Shown one piece after another: positions 17,481 to 26,095 of a stretch of DNA of 51,829 nt. This DNA is from JBGSOV01 sp041738935. Lineage in GTDB: Bacteria; Patescibacteriota; Gracilibacteria; CAIRYL01; GCA-016699755. The stretch spans positions 1 to 51,829 of the forward strand of contig JBGSOV010000005.1 in assembly GCA_041738935.1 (NCBI GenBank). Reading direction: 5' to 3'. Positions within the stretch are counted from its first letter, which is position 1; each line of letters begins with the position of its first letter. A program made the position numbers and the translations under genes. The notes beneath the pieces were generated by a model. The model was not told the origin of the DNA and searched no databases. It worked only from the letters and a program-made list of their open reading frames with translations.

Positions 17481-17699
17481 ATGCAAAAAAAGCTCAAGCG
17501 TTTATCGGCAATTATCGCAGGGATTTCTCTCATCATCCTTGGTGCTGTATTGCTCTTTTTACCTGGTCCAGGAATTGCCTTGATTGTGGCAGGAGTTTTT
17601 TTGATTTCGCCGAATCATGGTAAAAAAATATGGCAGCGATTTCTCGACTGGAAAAAACAAACCATTGATCCGCGACTTTCTCGTTTTCGTAAAAAATGA
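17481..17699 (+). CDS. Small PGPGW-type membrane protein
   Basis: 72 residues. Basic N-terminus (MQKKLKRL), two hydrophobic segments meeting at LLFLPGPGIALIVAGVFLI, and a basic, tryptophan-containing tail. The PGPG turn between two helices is the hallmark of the PGPGW family of small uncharacterised membrane proteins. It starts 6 bases after nadB and its stop overlaps the rsmI start (ATGA), so it is inside a tightly packed operon. Function unknown. Confidence 0.8.
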   Translation: MQKKLKRLSAIIAGISLIILGAVLLFLPGPGIALIVAGVFLISPNHGKKIWQRFLDWKKQTIDPRLSRFRKK

Positions 17700-18376
17700 C
17701 AGGAACTTTATTCGTGGTAGCGACGCCAATCGGCAATCTGGGTGATATTACCTATCGAGCAGTCGAAACGCTCAATTCTGTCAGCGTGATTGCGGCAGAA
17801 GACACGAGGCATACCAAAAGATTGCTGCAAAAATATGCGATCAACACCCCGCTCACTTCTTTTCATCAGCACACTGATCCGCACAAAATCACTGCTTTAC
17901 TCGAGCGTGGCGAAACTGTCGCGCTTGTCTCTGATGCGGGAACACCCGGCATCTCAGATCCGGGCGCAAAACTGATTGCTCTGTGTCGTCAGCACAATCT
18001 TACCGTGGTGCCGATTCCTGGACCTGCGGCGCTGATTGTGGCGCTTTGCGCCAGCGGTTTGCCGCTCGACGAATTTACATTCCACGGCTTTATTCCACAG
18101 AAAAAAGGTCGGCAAACGTTTTATCGAGGTTTGGCGGAAAGCGATATTACGAGCGTTTTTTACGAATCTTCGCATCGGATTTTAAAATGCGTAACCGAAA
18201 TGACAATTGCAATACCAGAACGAATCGTGGTGCTTGCGCGCGAATTAACCAAAATACACGAAGAATTTTTGAGCGGTACACCGCAAGAGATTTTGTCTGT
18301 TATCGAGCAATATCCCGAAAAAACCAAAGGCGAATTTGTCGTCTTGGTCGCAGGGAAAAAATTTAAGCATGCCTAA
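17696..18376 (+). CDS. rsmI: 16S rRNA (cytidine1402-2'-O)-methyltransferase
   Basis: SAM-dependent enzyme that methylates the ribose of C1402 in the decoding centre of 16S rRNA. 226 residues, somewhat short because the C-terminal extension of E. coli RsmI is missing. Tetrapyrrole-methylase fold with GTLFVVATPIGNLGDITYRA at the N-terminus, AAEDTRHTKRLL, LVSDAGTPGISDPG and IPGPAALIVALCASGLP. The start overlaps the previous gene by four bases, and no Shine-Dalgarno is seen. Last gene of the four-gene plus-strand operon; converges on recJ with 2 bases between. Confidence 0.95.
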   Translation: MTGTLFVVATPIGNLGDITYRAVETLNSVSVIAAEDTRHTKRLLQKYAINTPLTSFHQHTDPHKITALLERGETVALVSDAGTPGISDPGAKLIALCRQHNLTVVPIPGPAALIVALCASGLPLDEFTFHGFIPQKKGRQTFYRGLAESDITSVFYESSHRILKCVTEMTIAIPERIVVLARELTKIHEEFLSGTPQEILSVIEQYPEKTKGEFVVLVAGKKFKHA

Positions 18377-18378
18377 TC

Positions 18379-20082
18379 CTATTCCATCAAATTGGTTTGG
18401 CTTTCGCGAAGATCGGCGATTTTGAGTTGCAGACTTTTGCGCCCACGATACGAGCGCATCTCGGCATGAACAAGCACATCGAACCTGCCTTTTTGGCGTG
18501 TTTCTGGCAAAAGCTCGGCGAAGCGAAAGGCGATAAAAGGCACTGATTGTGAGAGATTGCCAACGCTTCCGGCAAGATGCGATTGGTCTTTGCCAATATT
18601 ACGTATCTCGGGAAAGACAATATCGCGCAGCAAAAAGAGTGGTTCGGGATTGCCGGCACCAAAAGGCGCTGCTTGCAACAATTCATCAAAATTATTGCTC
18701 AGCAATTCGTTTACTTCGGTACTCAAATCAGCAAACAGTTCTGGTGCCGGCGGCGTAATACCGCGGCGCGTGCGGACAACTTCGCCAAAAGCGACACGAA
18801 AATCAGCGAGTTTTTCTGCTGCAATCGAAAATCCTGCCGCACATCGGTGGCCGCCATATTTTTGTAATAGCGGCGCAACATCATGGAGTGCTTCGGCAAA
18901 ATGAAAATCCTCTGGTCCACGACAGCTTGCTGTCAGCATGTCGGGCGCGGTTGCGGGGGACAAAACTATCGCCGGTGCGCTGTATTTTTCGGCAATTCGT
19001 GCTGCAACCAACCCCGCAATGCCAGAAGAAAATTGTGGATGGTAGAGCACAAAACATGATTCTGATTCGCTTTGTTTCGCCATAATCATTTTTTCTGCCA
19101 ATTCGAGTAAAGCATCGGTTTGCTCACGACGAATCGCATGAAATGTCTCGAGTTGATTCGAATACTCTTCGGCATAGCGCGGATCACCGAGCAAGATTTG
19201 CAATGACCACTCGGGATGCGCCACGCGCCCAGCCGCATTAAGACGGGGTGCGAGATAAAAGGCAATGGTTTCGGCAGTGATTTCTGCAGGATCAATATTA
19301 GCAGAACGGAATAACGCGAGCAGTCCCGGATGCTTTGTCTTGCGAATACTTTCGAGACCAATTTGGAGGAGTACTCGGTTTTGCCCGACGAGTTTGCCCA
19401 CATCTGCGACGGTTCCCAAAATCGCCAGTTCGGCAAGCTTGTTTAATAATGGTCGCAAATTACTTTTTGGATGAGCGGTTTGAAGAAGTGATTTCGCCAA
19501 AAAAAACGCGACACCAGCGCCAGTAATTTCGTAATACTCGCTATCATTTGCGCCCAGATGGGGATGCACAAAGACGCGTGGCTTTGGCGGAATAGGTGGA
19601 ATCGAATGATGATCGGTGATAATCGTCTCAATGCCCAAGGTTTTGCCATATTCGATGTATTCGCCATTGGCACTGCCGCAGTCAATCGTGACGATGAGGT
19701 CGATAGCTTGTGCTTTGGCATCATCGTAGACTTGGCGTGTTAGCCCGTAGCCATCGCTGCGCCCGGGTAACCGCGCGCTCACTTTTGCTCCAAGTGTCCG
19801 TAAAGCGAGTGTGAGCAAGGCAGTCCCACTCATACCATCCAAATCATAGTCACCGAAGAGTAGCAGCGAGCGACTATTTTTAATCGCTGCCAAAATGACT
19901 TCTGTCGCCTCCGGTATTCCCGGGAGCAAGTGTGATGGAGTCAAATCCTCTAGCTTAGACACCTGCATAAAACGAGGTGGCAGCGAACGCACACGACAAA
20001 AGGCATCAAAAAGCGATTCGTGAGGAGCACGCTGGCCGCGGACATGCCAGATTTTTCCGGTAAGAGAACGAATATCAGTCAC
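18379..20082 (-). CDS. recJ: Single-stranded-DNA-specific exonuclease RecJ
   Basis: 5'-3' exonuclease acting in recombination and mismatch/base-excision repair. 567 residues, normal size. DHH-family motifs in order: GDYDLDGMSGTALL, VTIDCGS, ITDHHSIPP (the DHH motif), LAPRLNAAGRVAHPEW, then DHHA1 with GGHRCAAGFSI, and a C-terminal OB-like region. Starts at GTG 20082; TAGAAT 14 bases upstream could be its -10 box. No Shine-Dalgarno. It stands alone on the minus strand, about 100 bases from the trehalase gene. Confidence 0.95.
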   Translation of the reverse strand: MTDIRSLTGKIWHVRGQRAPHESLFDAFCRVRSLPPRFMQVSKLEDLTPSHLLPGIPEATEVILAAIKNSRSLLLFGDYDLDGMSGTALLTLALRTLGAKVSARLPGRSDGYGLTRQVYDDAKAQAIDLIVTIDCGSANGEYIEYGKTLGIETIITDHHSIPPIPPKPRVFVHPHLGANDSEYYEITGAGVAFFLAKSLLQTAHPKSNLRPLLNKLAELAILGTVADVGKLVGQNRVLLQIGLESIRKTKHPGLLALFRSANIDPAEITAETIAFYLAPRLNAAGRVAHPEWSLQILLGDPRYAEEYSNQLETFHAIRREQTDALLELAEKMIMAKQSESESCFVLYHPQFSSGIAGLVAARIAEKYSAPAIVLSPATAPDMLTASCRGPEDFHFAEALHDVAPLLQKYGGHRCAAGFSIAAEKLADFRVAFGEVVRTRRGITPPAPELFADLSTEVNELLSNNFDELLQAAPFGAGNPEPLFLLRDIVFPEIRNIGKDQSHLAGSVGNLSQSVPFIAFRFAELLPETRQKGRFDVLVHAEMRSYRGRKSLQLKIADLRESQTNLME

Positions 20083-20181
20083 TTGCGCAAAATTGATTCT
20101 ATGGGAGAATAACGAAATCTTCTACCCATTAGCAAGGTGCAAGATAAGAAAATTCTCCTACAGATTTTACAATGAGGATTT

Positions 20182-21369
20182 TTAGTTCTGACCGTAGAGT
20201 TCGTGCAACAAGCGGACAAAGATTGCATTTGTCCACGAAAAGCCATCTTGGGTCGGATATGCGCCACTTTTGCCAATATCACAGTTGACGACGTCGTATT
20301 TTTCCCAGAACTTGCCAGTGTCTTTATAAAATTTGGCATTGAGATCAATCCACTTTTGCGCAATCCGCTCGGCATCTTCGACAAAACCATATTTGCGTAA
20401 TCCTTCAAAGACAATCCAGGTTGTATTTGGCCAACCATTGGGATAATCCCATTGGCGGTACGGCTCGAGCAAGCCATCGGGACCACTATTGGCGATTCCA
20501 CCGGGTGCTTCAAAAACCTTCAGATTCGCTTGCATTTTTTTTGCCTGTTCGGGAGTCGCCAGTCCTGCCCACAGCGGAAAATATCCCGCCAGTGACCAGA
20601 AGTCCATTTGCTTTTCGTGGCGATGATCGTAATCAAAAAACATACCCTTCTCTTCATTCCACATCAGCTCTGTCATTGTCGCTTTGCGCTTGGCGGCTTG
20701 CTCGCGATAACGCTCGGCAGCCCCTTTGTTTTTGAGAATATCATAAATTTCTGCTAAATCGCTTTCGTATTTGTACAAGCAGCTATTGAGATCAACTGGC
20801 AAAATATCGAGTGCACGCTCCTGAAAGCGCGAAGTCATATCCCATCCGGATTCGTGTTCGGCAGAATGATTCGTAATAAAATGATCACTATAGCGCGACA
20901 AATCGCGAAAAATAATTCGCTGCTCGGGCGCTGTTCGATTCATCCAGACATGTTCGAGTTCCGCTTCGGCAGTCCGTGCGACGCGTCTGAGCCAGCGCTT
21001 GTCTTCGTCGCGTTTGTAGACTTCGAGTGCCATCGAGGTAAAAAACGGTGGCTGCGAAGTTCCCAGATTGTACATGCGGTTGCGGTGCGGCATGATATTA
21101 AATTTGCGAAACAGGTAAATCAAATTATCGACCATGCCTTTCGCGAGTGTTATTCGGCGATCGACGACAAGTCCGCAAATCGTAAAAAAAGTGTCCCAGT
21201 AAAAGAGGTCATATTTGTAAATATGCTCGTTGGGCGATACAAACGGATGTGGCAAACCGACATAAACACCGCGACCTTTTTTGTCAAAAAAAGTGACGCG
21301 CTCCCAGTGTTCATCAATATATTGCAAACAATCAGCGTATTTTGCGGCGATATCGGGTGGCAAAGACAT
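20182..21369 (-). CDS. Trehalase (GH37), cytosolic
   Basis: Hydrolyses trehalose to two glucose molecules. 395 residues from ATG 21369. GH37 signatures are recognisable: YDLFYWDTFF (family PGGRFxExYxWDxY), ESGWDMTSRF carrying the catalytic acid aspartate, QWDYPNGWPN (the second GH37 signature, QWDxPxGWAP) and FWEKYDV carrying the likely catalytic base glutamate. There is no signal peptide, so it should act inside the cell. A start at 21417 would add 16 residues. It is shorter than typical GH37 enzymes (about 500-550 aa). GH15 or GH63 relatives are less likely given QWDYPNGW. No trehalose synthesis or uptake genes are nearby. Confidence 0.82.
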   Translation of the reverse strand: MSLPPDIAAKYADCLQYIDEHWERVTFFDKKGRGVYVGLPHPFVSPNEHIYKYDLFYWDTFFTICGLVVDRRITLAKGMVDNLIYLFRKFNIMPHRNRMYNLGTSQPPFFTSMALEVYKRDEDKRWLRRVARTAEAELEHVWMNRTAPEQRIIFRDLSRYSDHFITNHSAEHESGWDMTSRFQERALDILPVDLNSCLYKYESDLAEIYDILKNKGAAERYREQAAKRKATMTELMWNEEKGMFFDYDHRHEKQMDFWSLAGYFPLWAGLATPEQAKKMQANLKVFEAPGGIANSGPDGLLEPYRQWDYPNGWPNTTWIVFEGLRKYGFVEDAERIAQKWIDLNAKFYKDTGKFWEKYDVVNCDIGKSGAYPTQDGFSWTNAIFVRLLHELYGQN

Positions 21370-21522
21370 GGCACGGATAAAAAATGGAAACGAGCCGCCA
21401 TTGTAATCATGCGGCATTTTTTGTCAATATTCCTTTTTTTGCACCTCTTCCAACGATTACATGCACCAAAAGAACAATTCTAGTTTCAACTGAGAAGAGA
21501 TGAGAGTCAAGAGAATCTGGAA

Positions 21523-21540
21523 TTTTTTTTTGGGGGGGGG
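21523..21540. repeat. Homopolymer tract T9G9
   Basis: Nine T then nine G in a row on the plus strand, followed by ATTTTTT. It lies about 150 bases upstream of the trehalase start, in an otherwise gene-free region. Such G-runs are prone to slippage and can vary promoters, but they can also be an assembly artefact. Confidence 0.6.
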
Positions 21541-21600
21541 ATTTTTTGCACCAAAGTCCTCAGAATGATATTTGAAGGAAGGTTGTGGGATTTGTTCCCT

Positions 21601-21630
21601 CGTCGGAGCCCCCTTCGGGAGACTCCGACG
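21601..21630. repeat. Long perfect-stem hairpin
   Basis: CGTCGGAG (21601-21608) is matched by CTCCGACG (21623-21630), with an inner CCCTTCGGG hairpin. It lies just past the 3' end of the small minus-strand gene at 21642-21869. No T-run follows in either direction, so it resembles the palindromic intergenic repeats more than a factor-independent terminator, although it may still act on the small gene's transcript. Confidence 0.6.
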
Positions 21631-21641
21631 GCAGCCAAAGT

Positions 21642-21869
21642 CTATGCACGAATTCCTGCATTTTGCAACGCAACTGCTAAAGCAGGGTTAGTCATATCAA
21701 TACCATTATCATTACTGACTTCACCTTTGTGATTTCTCCACGCAAGGTCGACCTGTCTCTCCTTTACAATTTTGTCTACAAATCTTTCATCAGTTCGAGC
21801 AGCTACCGTATCATTAACTACAGAAGGCAGGTCGCTTCTACTGTAAGTTAGGGGTATAGGTCTACCCAT
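21642..21869 (-). CDS. Small hypothetical protein (75 aa)
   Basis: 75 residues starting MGRPIPLTYSRSDLPSVV and ending PALAVALQNAGIRA; soluble, mixed charge, no membrane segment and no motif I recognise. An AT-rich TTTATA box 7 bases before the ATG and the AT-rich flank (about 21870-22000) suggest an acquired gene with its own promoter. It is isolated in a 626-base gap between trehalase and the SLH protein. Could be a short accessory gene or a fragment of one. The remaining gap shows only the T9G9 tract and the hairpin. Confidence 0.45.
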   Translation of the reverse strand: MGRPIPLTYSRSDLPSVVNDTVAARTDERFVDKIVKERQVDLAWRNHKGEVSNDNGIDMTNPALAVALQNAGIRA

Positions 21870-22043
21870 GTTTTTTTATAAAAAAGAAAAGCAATTCATC
21901 ATAAATACTTTATTAAACTTATGTCAAGCACAATTATTTTGGCTAAATTTCGCTTGTTCGTGAGTAAATTCCTAATCATTCTTTGAATATCAGCAAATCG
22001 CATTGCGAAAAACTTAGGATTTTTTGCCGGATTTCCAATTCAC

Positions 22044-25000
22044 TTACGATTGGAGTGCTTCGTATCCTCTTGATTCCCGATCCGTCACTTTTTCCAGAAT
22101 CCGATAGATGATCTCCGCCATTTCGCCGCGCGTGATGAGTTGCTCAAAAGTTTCGATGCTTGTCGGAATCGCCGCAACGGTTTCGAGTTCCGTCACATAC
22201 GGCTGATACCATGGGTCACCATCGGTCAATTCGGAATCGGAAAAAGTGTTGGCGATGATCTTGGCGGCTTCGACAAACGAAATCTCTTTTTCGGGGTGGA
22301 ATGTCCCATCAGGAAAACCCTTGATAATATCATTCACTTTGGCGACGCAAACATATGGCGCAAACCATTCGGCAGCAGGAACATCTGGGAAAAATACATT
22401 CTGTGACTCAGAGGAATTCTCATCGATACAATTCGAGATTTCCGTATCAGAGTACTTTGCTTCGACCACAATTTTGATAAAACCAGCGCGCGCAATGCTT
22501 TTGTCTGGTTGATATGTGCCATCAGCAAAACCTTGCACGATACCTTTTGTGCGAATGTATTCAATCGCTTCAGCAAACGGCGAACTTGGCTCAACATCAG
22601 TAAATCCGCCATTCTGCCCAGTTTGTTCTTCGGAAGTGCCAGGATTTTCTCCATCTTTTTGACATGCGCCTTCGCTCGCAAAAGTAGCGTTAGCGGCTTG
22701 CAACTGACAAAGATTGTCGTAAGTTTGCCATGTTGCTTCGCAGCTTGTGCCTTCGCAGGCGCTATATTTTCTGCCGCAGACGGGCAAGACTTGCAGAGGG
22801 CAAGCAACTTCTGTCAGAGACGTGATTTCGAACCGCGAACCCTTGAGCGGATAATTAGCAATAACAGGAATATCTTTCCCACCGGCAACAGCGATAATTT
22901 GGTTGGTACCGGCGATTTCCATTTGAAAAGTTGATTCGGCAGCTGCCGTAATCATAAAATCAGTGACAAATGTGTACTTCGCACTGCTCTCTGCAGAAAT
23001 TCGAATAGGGTCGTCAAAGACAATGATATCTTTGCTGGCACGCCCACTGACTTTTTGTCCGTTCTCATTGATGAGAAATACATTTGCCAATTTGTCTTGC
23101 ACCGTGCCAACTTGGGTGAGGGCAATGCGTTCGATGCGGGTTTCTTTGCCGTAAGCGGTAAAAACAAAATCACCGAGCGTGATATTCTGACCGCCACGCA
23201 CTACTTTACCGCCGATTTGAGGCAACCAATCGACTTTGAGATAGGGTGCAGCAGGTGGGGATTTGATGTCGACATATGCTGTTTTGATCGGAAAATCTCC
23301 ACTCGACTGAGCAGCAGTTTTATTTTTGAGATCAATTGCTTTGATGTTTTGTGGGTCAGAAATTTCAACCGAAAAAGAACCACTGCTGTTCACCGCGATA
23401 TCTGCTACGAGTAAGATTTCTTGCGAATCTTCTTTGATAATCGGAAACGGATTTTTAAAGATAACTCCTCCTGCTTCTGCAGAAGATGCGCGAGCAAGTG
23501 TCTGATTGTAGCGATCGATTAATCGAAAATTACTGAGATTTTCCAAGGCGCCATTCCCGCGTAATTGAAACGTCAATTCGTCTATTTCAATATTATTGTG
23601 ATTGGCAGCAAGGTAGACTTTGGCAATCGGGACATCTTTTGAATCAGAGATTATTTGTTTGGCAGATGCGGCGATATCAATGGCAAGTGTGGCGGTTGTA
23701 TCTTTTGCGCCCAATGTAAAGACGCTTCCTGTTGCTGGACCTCCGTAAGTTGGCGTGCCGACGAGCATTTCTTGACGAGGGACTATGATTTGTACAGTAC
23801 TGCCATTGTTTACGTTTTTGGCAATATTCGCGATTACCAAAAAATTCTCAATCTTACCGGCTTCAAGCGTATAGGCAAGATTATCAAACACCACTTTGCC
23901 ATTTTCTACACTGGACACGGTGCCAAGGAGGAGACCAGGCTTTTTGACCAAGCGGATATTTTGTAGTGCAGAAGAAGCACCAATCGCCTCAATTTCGACA
24001 CGATTGATTACGGTATTTTCGGTAGTTGATTGTGCTTCAAACTCGATCAGCGTCACGTCGGTTTCACCAGACTTGAGAACGCGCGGTTTTGGATTGAGCC
24101 ATGAAGTCCAAAACGCCATTGACGAGCTGTAGATTTTTTTACTCATGGTGCGGAATGGTGTTTCGGCTACTACTTCGATATCTTTGCCATTACTGGTCAC
24201 AATAAAACTCTGCTTTGCATCAAGCTCAAAAAACAAATCGGCGCCTTCACCTGCTTCAAGTGGAATGTCGAGCATAATTCCGAGTTCGAGTGTCGTATCT
24301 TTGGCGATTGTAATTGGTGTCGCAAAAATCAGTTGGCGATCGAGTGCGTCAACTGGTCCGGCAACGACTTTGCCGCTTTGATCGCGCAATGAAACATCTT
24401 TCAAAAAGCTATCTTTAAGTGAGCCATCTGCGCTTATCGCCAGACGCTCAATCTTCGCATCGTTCCCGACTGCGCTCAGGCGCAAGGTAGCAAATGCCTG
24501 TTTGGTTGCTATCGAAAAATATTTTTGATAGTCCGGTTCTGCGACAAATTCTGCCGTCAAAAAGGCTTCGGCGCTTGGATCGGCAATTACCATTGGCGCA
24601 ATACTCATCGGAAACGTGCCGATAACTTCGCGCTCTTCGTACGATTGTTCGCGAACATAAATTGCATCAGTATTTAAGAGCCGAAAGCCAATGTCTTTCC
24701 CGATTTCTGCCGATATGCTCATTTCGATCACAATATCGAGTGTCGCCGGGCTGTCATCACGGACGACAATCGCGTTACTCATCGGAAAAATAATACTCCC
24801 GCTCTGGATACTGCCGGTTGCAACAAGCGCACCAAATTGATTTTGCAAAAAGGTGCGGCGAATATTTTTGGCATCCCCGGTCCCCGTCAGCCCTAGCGCA
24901 ATGCGCTCTACATCTATTTTGCCGCCTTCAGATTGGAGCAAAATACTCCCGATGGTTGTGGTTTGCCCTCGATACAGCATGCTGCTCATCGTGGGATTTT

Positions 25001-25136
25001 TGGTTAACGAGACACTGAGTGTTTTGTATGTCGTCGCTGACACTAACAAAGTCGGAATCAGGAGCGTCGCAGCAATGATGCTGCCAAAGAGCAAAGTACG
25101 TGACCACGAGCGAGCAAAAGGAGACAAAAAATTCAT
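22044..25136 (-). CDS. Large SLH-domain surface protein with five repeats and a Kazal-type domain
   Basis: 1030 residues. Signal peptide at about 14-34 (LLFGSIIAATLLIPTLLVSA). Five related modules of about 90 residues begin near residues 75, 228, 376, 517 and 667, each with a core like (I/V)(E/N)R(I/V)xL...G...(N)VxLxxxxG and a later IxFxxPIxI. Cysteines 779-825 form a Kazal-like inhibitor domain (PVCG...TYDNLC...GAC). From about 843 there are two clear SLH domains (GFTDVEPSSPFAEAI...GIVQGFADGTYQPD; FFPDVPAAEWFAPY...GFPDGTFHPE) and a weaker third. SLH domains bind cell-wall polymers, so it is anchored at the surface. Start ATG 25136. Confidence 0.85.
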   Translation of the reverse strand: MNFLSPFARSWSRTLLFGSIIAATLLIPTLLVSATTYKTLSVSLTKNPTMSSMLYRGQTTTIGSILLQSEGGKIDVERIALGLTGTGDAKNIRRTFLQNQFGALVATGSIQSGSIIFPMSNAIVVRDDSPATLDIVIEMSISAEIGKDIGFRLLNTDAIYVREQSYEEREVIGTFPMSIAPMVIADPSAEAFLTAEFVAEPDYQKYFSIATKQAFATLRLSAVGNDAKIERLAISADGSLKDSFLKDVSLRDQSGKVVAGPVDALDRQLIFATPITIAKDTTLELGIMLDIPLEAGEGADLFFELDAKQSFIVTSNGKDIEVVAETPFRTMSKKIYSSSMAFWTSWLNPKPRVLKSGETDVTLIEFEAQSTTENTVINRVEIEAIGASSALQNIRLVKKPGLLLGTVSSVENGKVVFDNLAYTLEAGKIENFLVIANIAKNVNNGSTVQIIVPRQEMLVGTPTYGGPATGSVFTLGAKDTTATLAIDIAASAKQIISDSKDVPIAKVYLAANHNNIEIDELTFQLRGNGALENLSNFRLIDRYNQTLARASSAEAGGVIFKNPFPIIKEDSQEILLVADIAVNSSGSFSVEISDPQNIKAIDLKNKTAAQSSGDFPIKTAYVDIKSPPAAPYLKVDWLPQIGGKVVRGGQNITLGDFVFTAYGKETRIERIALTQVGTVQDKLANVFLINENGQKVSGRASKDIIVFDDPIRISAESSAKYTFVTDFMITAAAESTFQMEIAGTNQIIAVAGGKDIPVIANYPLKGSRFEITSLTEVACPLQVLPVCGRKYSACEGTSCEATWQTYDNLCQLQAANATFASEGACQKDGENPGTSEEQTGQNGGFTDVEPSSPFAEAIEYIRTKGIVQGFADGTYQPDKSIARAGFIKIVVEAKYSDTEISNCIDENSSESQNVFFPDVPAAEWFAPYVCVAKVNDIIKGFPDGTFHPEKEISFVEAAKIIANTFSDSELTDGDPWYQPYVTELETVAAIPTSIETFEQLITRGEMAEIIYRILEKVTDRESRGYEALQS

Positions 25137-25193
25137 AGCAAGAAAAAAGCAAAGAGAGTGTACAAAGGTTTTTTTTATTTTGCAATGTATACA

Positions 25194-25517
25194 TTATTCC
25201 TCCGGAAAGACAAACTTGCGATTGGCAAAATCAACAATTTTTCCACTGTGAACATGGATACCAACTTGCTCAAGTCGACGCACTTTTTCCATTGTACCAA
25301 GAGCATAGTCGCCGACTGATCCATCACTTTTGACGACGCGAAAACATGGAAAAATCTCGGGCTCGGGATTTTTATTCAGCAAATTTCCGGTAGCGCGAGC
25401 GGCTTTTGCTGAGCCAAGCGCTTTTGCCAGTTCTGCATATGTCGTCACCTTGTCTGGTGGAATCTGCGCGAGTAATTGCTGCAAACGATTGATGGTAAAT
25501 TGGGACTCAGATGACAT
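25194..25517 (-). CDS. MGMT/ATL-like DNA-binding domain protein
   Basis: 107 residues, only the C-terminal DNA-binding domain of O6-alkylguanine-DNA alkyltransferases. Family features: IPPDKVTTYAELAKALG, ARATGNLL (arginine finger region), the active-site-like FPCFRVV (cysteine 58) and SDGSVGDYALG. The usual PCHR is PCFR, so the histidine that activates the cysteine is phenylalanine; alkyltransferase-like proteins have PWHR instead. It may repair alkylated bases weakly or just flag them for excision repair. Stands alone 57 bases from the SLH gene. Confidence 0.8.
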   Translation of the reverse strand: MSSESQFTINRLQQLLAQIPPDKVTTYAELAKALGSAKAARATGNLLNKNPEPEIFPCFRVVKSDGSVGDYALGTMEKVRRLEQVGIHVHSGKIVDFANRKFVFPEE

Positions 25518-25591
25518 GCGATCTTAAAATCGAGACGAATCAAATATTTCATGATTGAAAAATTCTGGCAAGACGCTATCATTACTTTGCT

Positions 25592-26095
25592 TTGTCTTTT
25601 AAAAAAGTGAAAGAAATCGATGATTTTTTAGCAGCGCACGAAATCCCCTTTAAAAAGCGCGAACATCCGGCGGTTTTTACTGTTGAAGAAGCGCGTAAGT
25701 ACAATGTCGGTATTGCCGGCGGGCATGTCAAAAACTTGTTTTTGCGCAATGCAGACAAGTCGCGTTATTATTTACTCGTTATTGACGAAGACAAAAATGT
25801 CGATCTCGCCGCTTTGGCAGATGACTTGGGTGAAGCAAAACTCAGCTTTGGTTCGCCAGAAGTACTCAAAGAAATGCTCAATGTTACGCCAGGTTCGGTG
25901 TCGCCGCTTGGTCTTATCTTCGATACCGAAAAACAGTTATCTGTCTTATTTGATCACGATTTGTGGAATTACGAAACGCTGCATTTTCATCCGAATATTA
26001 ATACCGCGACCTACGAGATTGATTGCGAATGTTTTCGCAAATTTTTGGGCGCTTGCGGCAATCCAGTGCTTTCGATTGCTATTCCGCAGCGCTGA
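25592..26095 (+). CDS. YbaK/ProX-type aminoacyl-tRNA deacylase
   Basis: Trans-editing enzyme that removes a wrong amino acid from charged tRNA. 167 residues of the YbaK/ProX fold with REHPAVFTVEEA, GHVKNLFLR (lysine essential in the family), GEAKLSFGSPEVLKEML, LNVTPGSVSPLGL and NINTATYEI. The pattern fits ProXp-ala/PrdX (Ala-tRNA-Pro editing) better than Cys-tRNA-Pro YbaK. A proS gene is not in the window. The start is probably TTG 25592 with a TATCAT box 9 bases before; GTG 25607 is an alternative. The next gene overlaps by one base. Confidence 0.85.
   Translation: MSFKKVKEIDDFLAAHEIPFKKREHPAVFTVEEARKYNVGIAGGHVKNLFLRNADKSRYYLLVIDEDKNVDLAALADDLGEAKLSFGSPEVLKEMLNVTPGSVSPLGLIFDTEKQLSVLFDHDLWNYETLHFHPNINTATYEIDCECFRKFLGACGNPVLSIAIPQR

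Noticed and set aside
21601..21630. Factor-independent terminator
   Set aside because: The stem is strong, but no T-run follows on either strand, so it is listed as a hairpin repeat.
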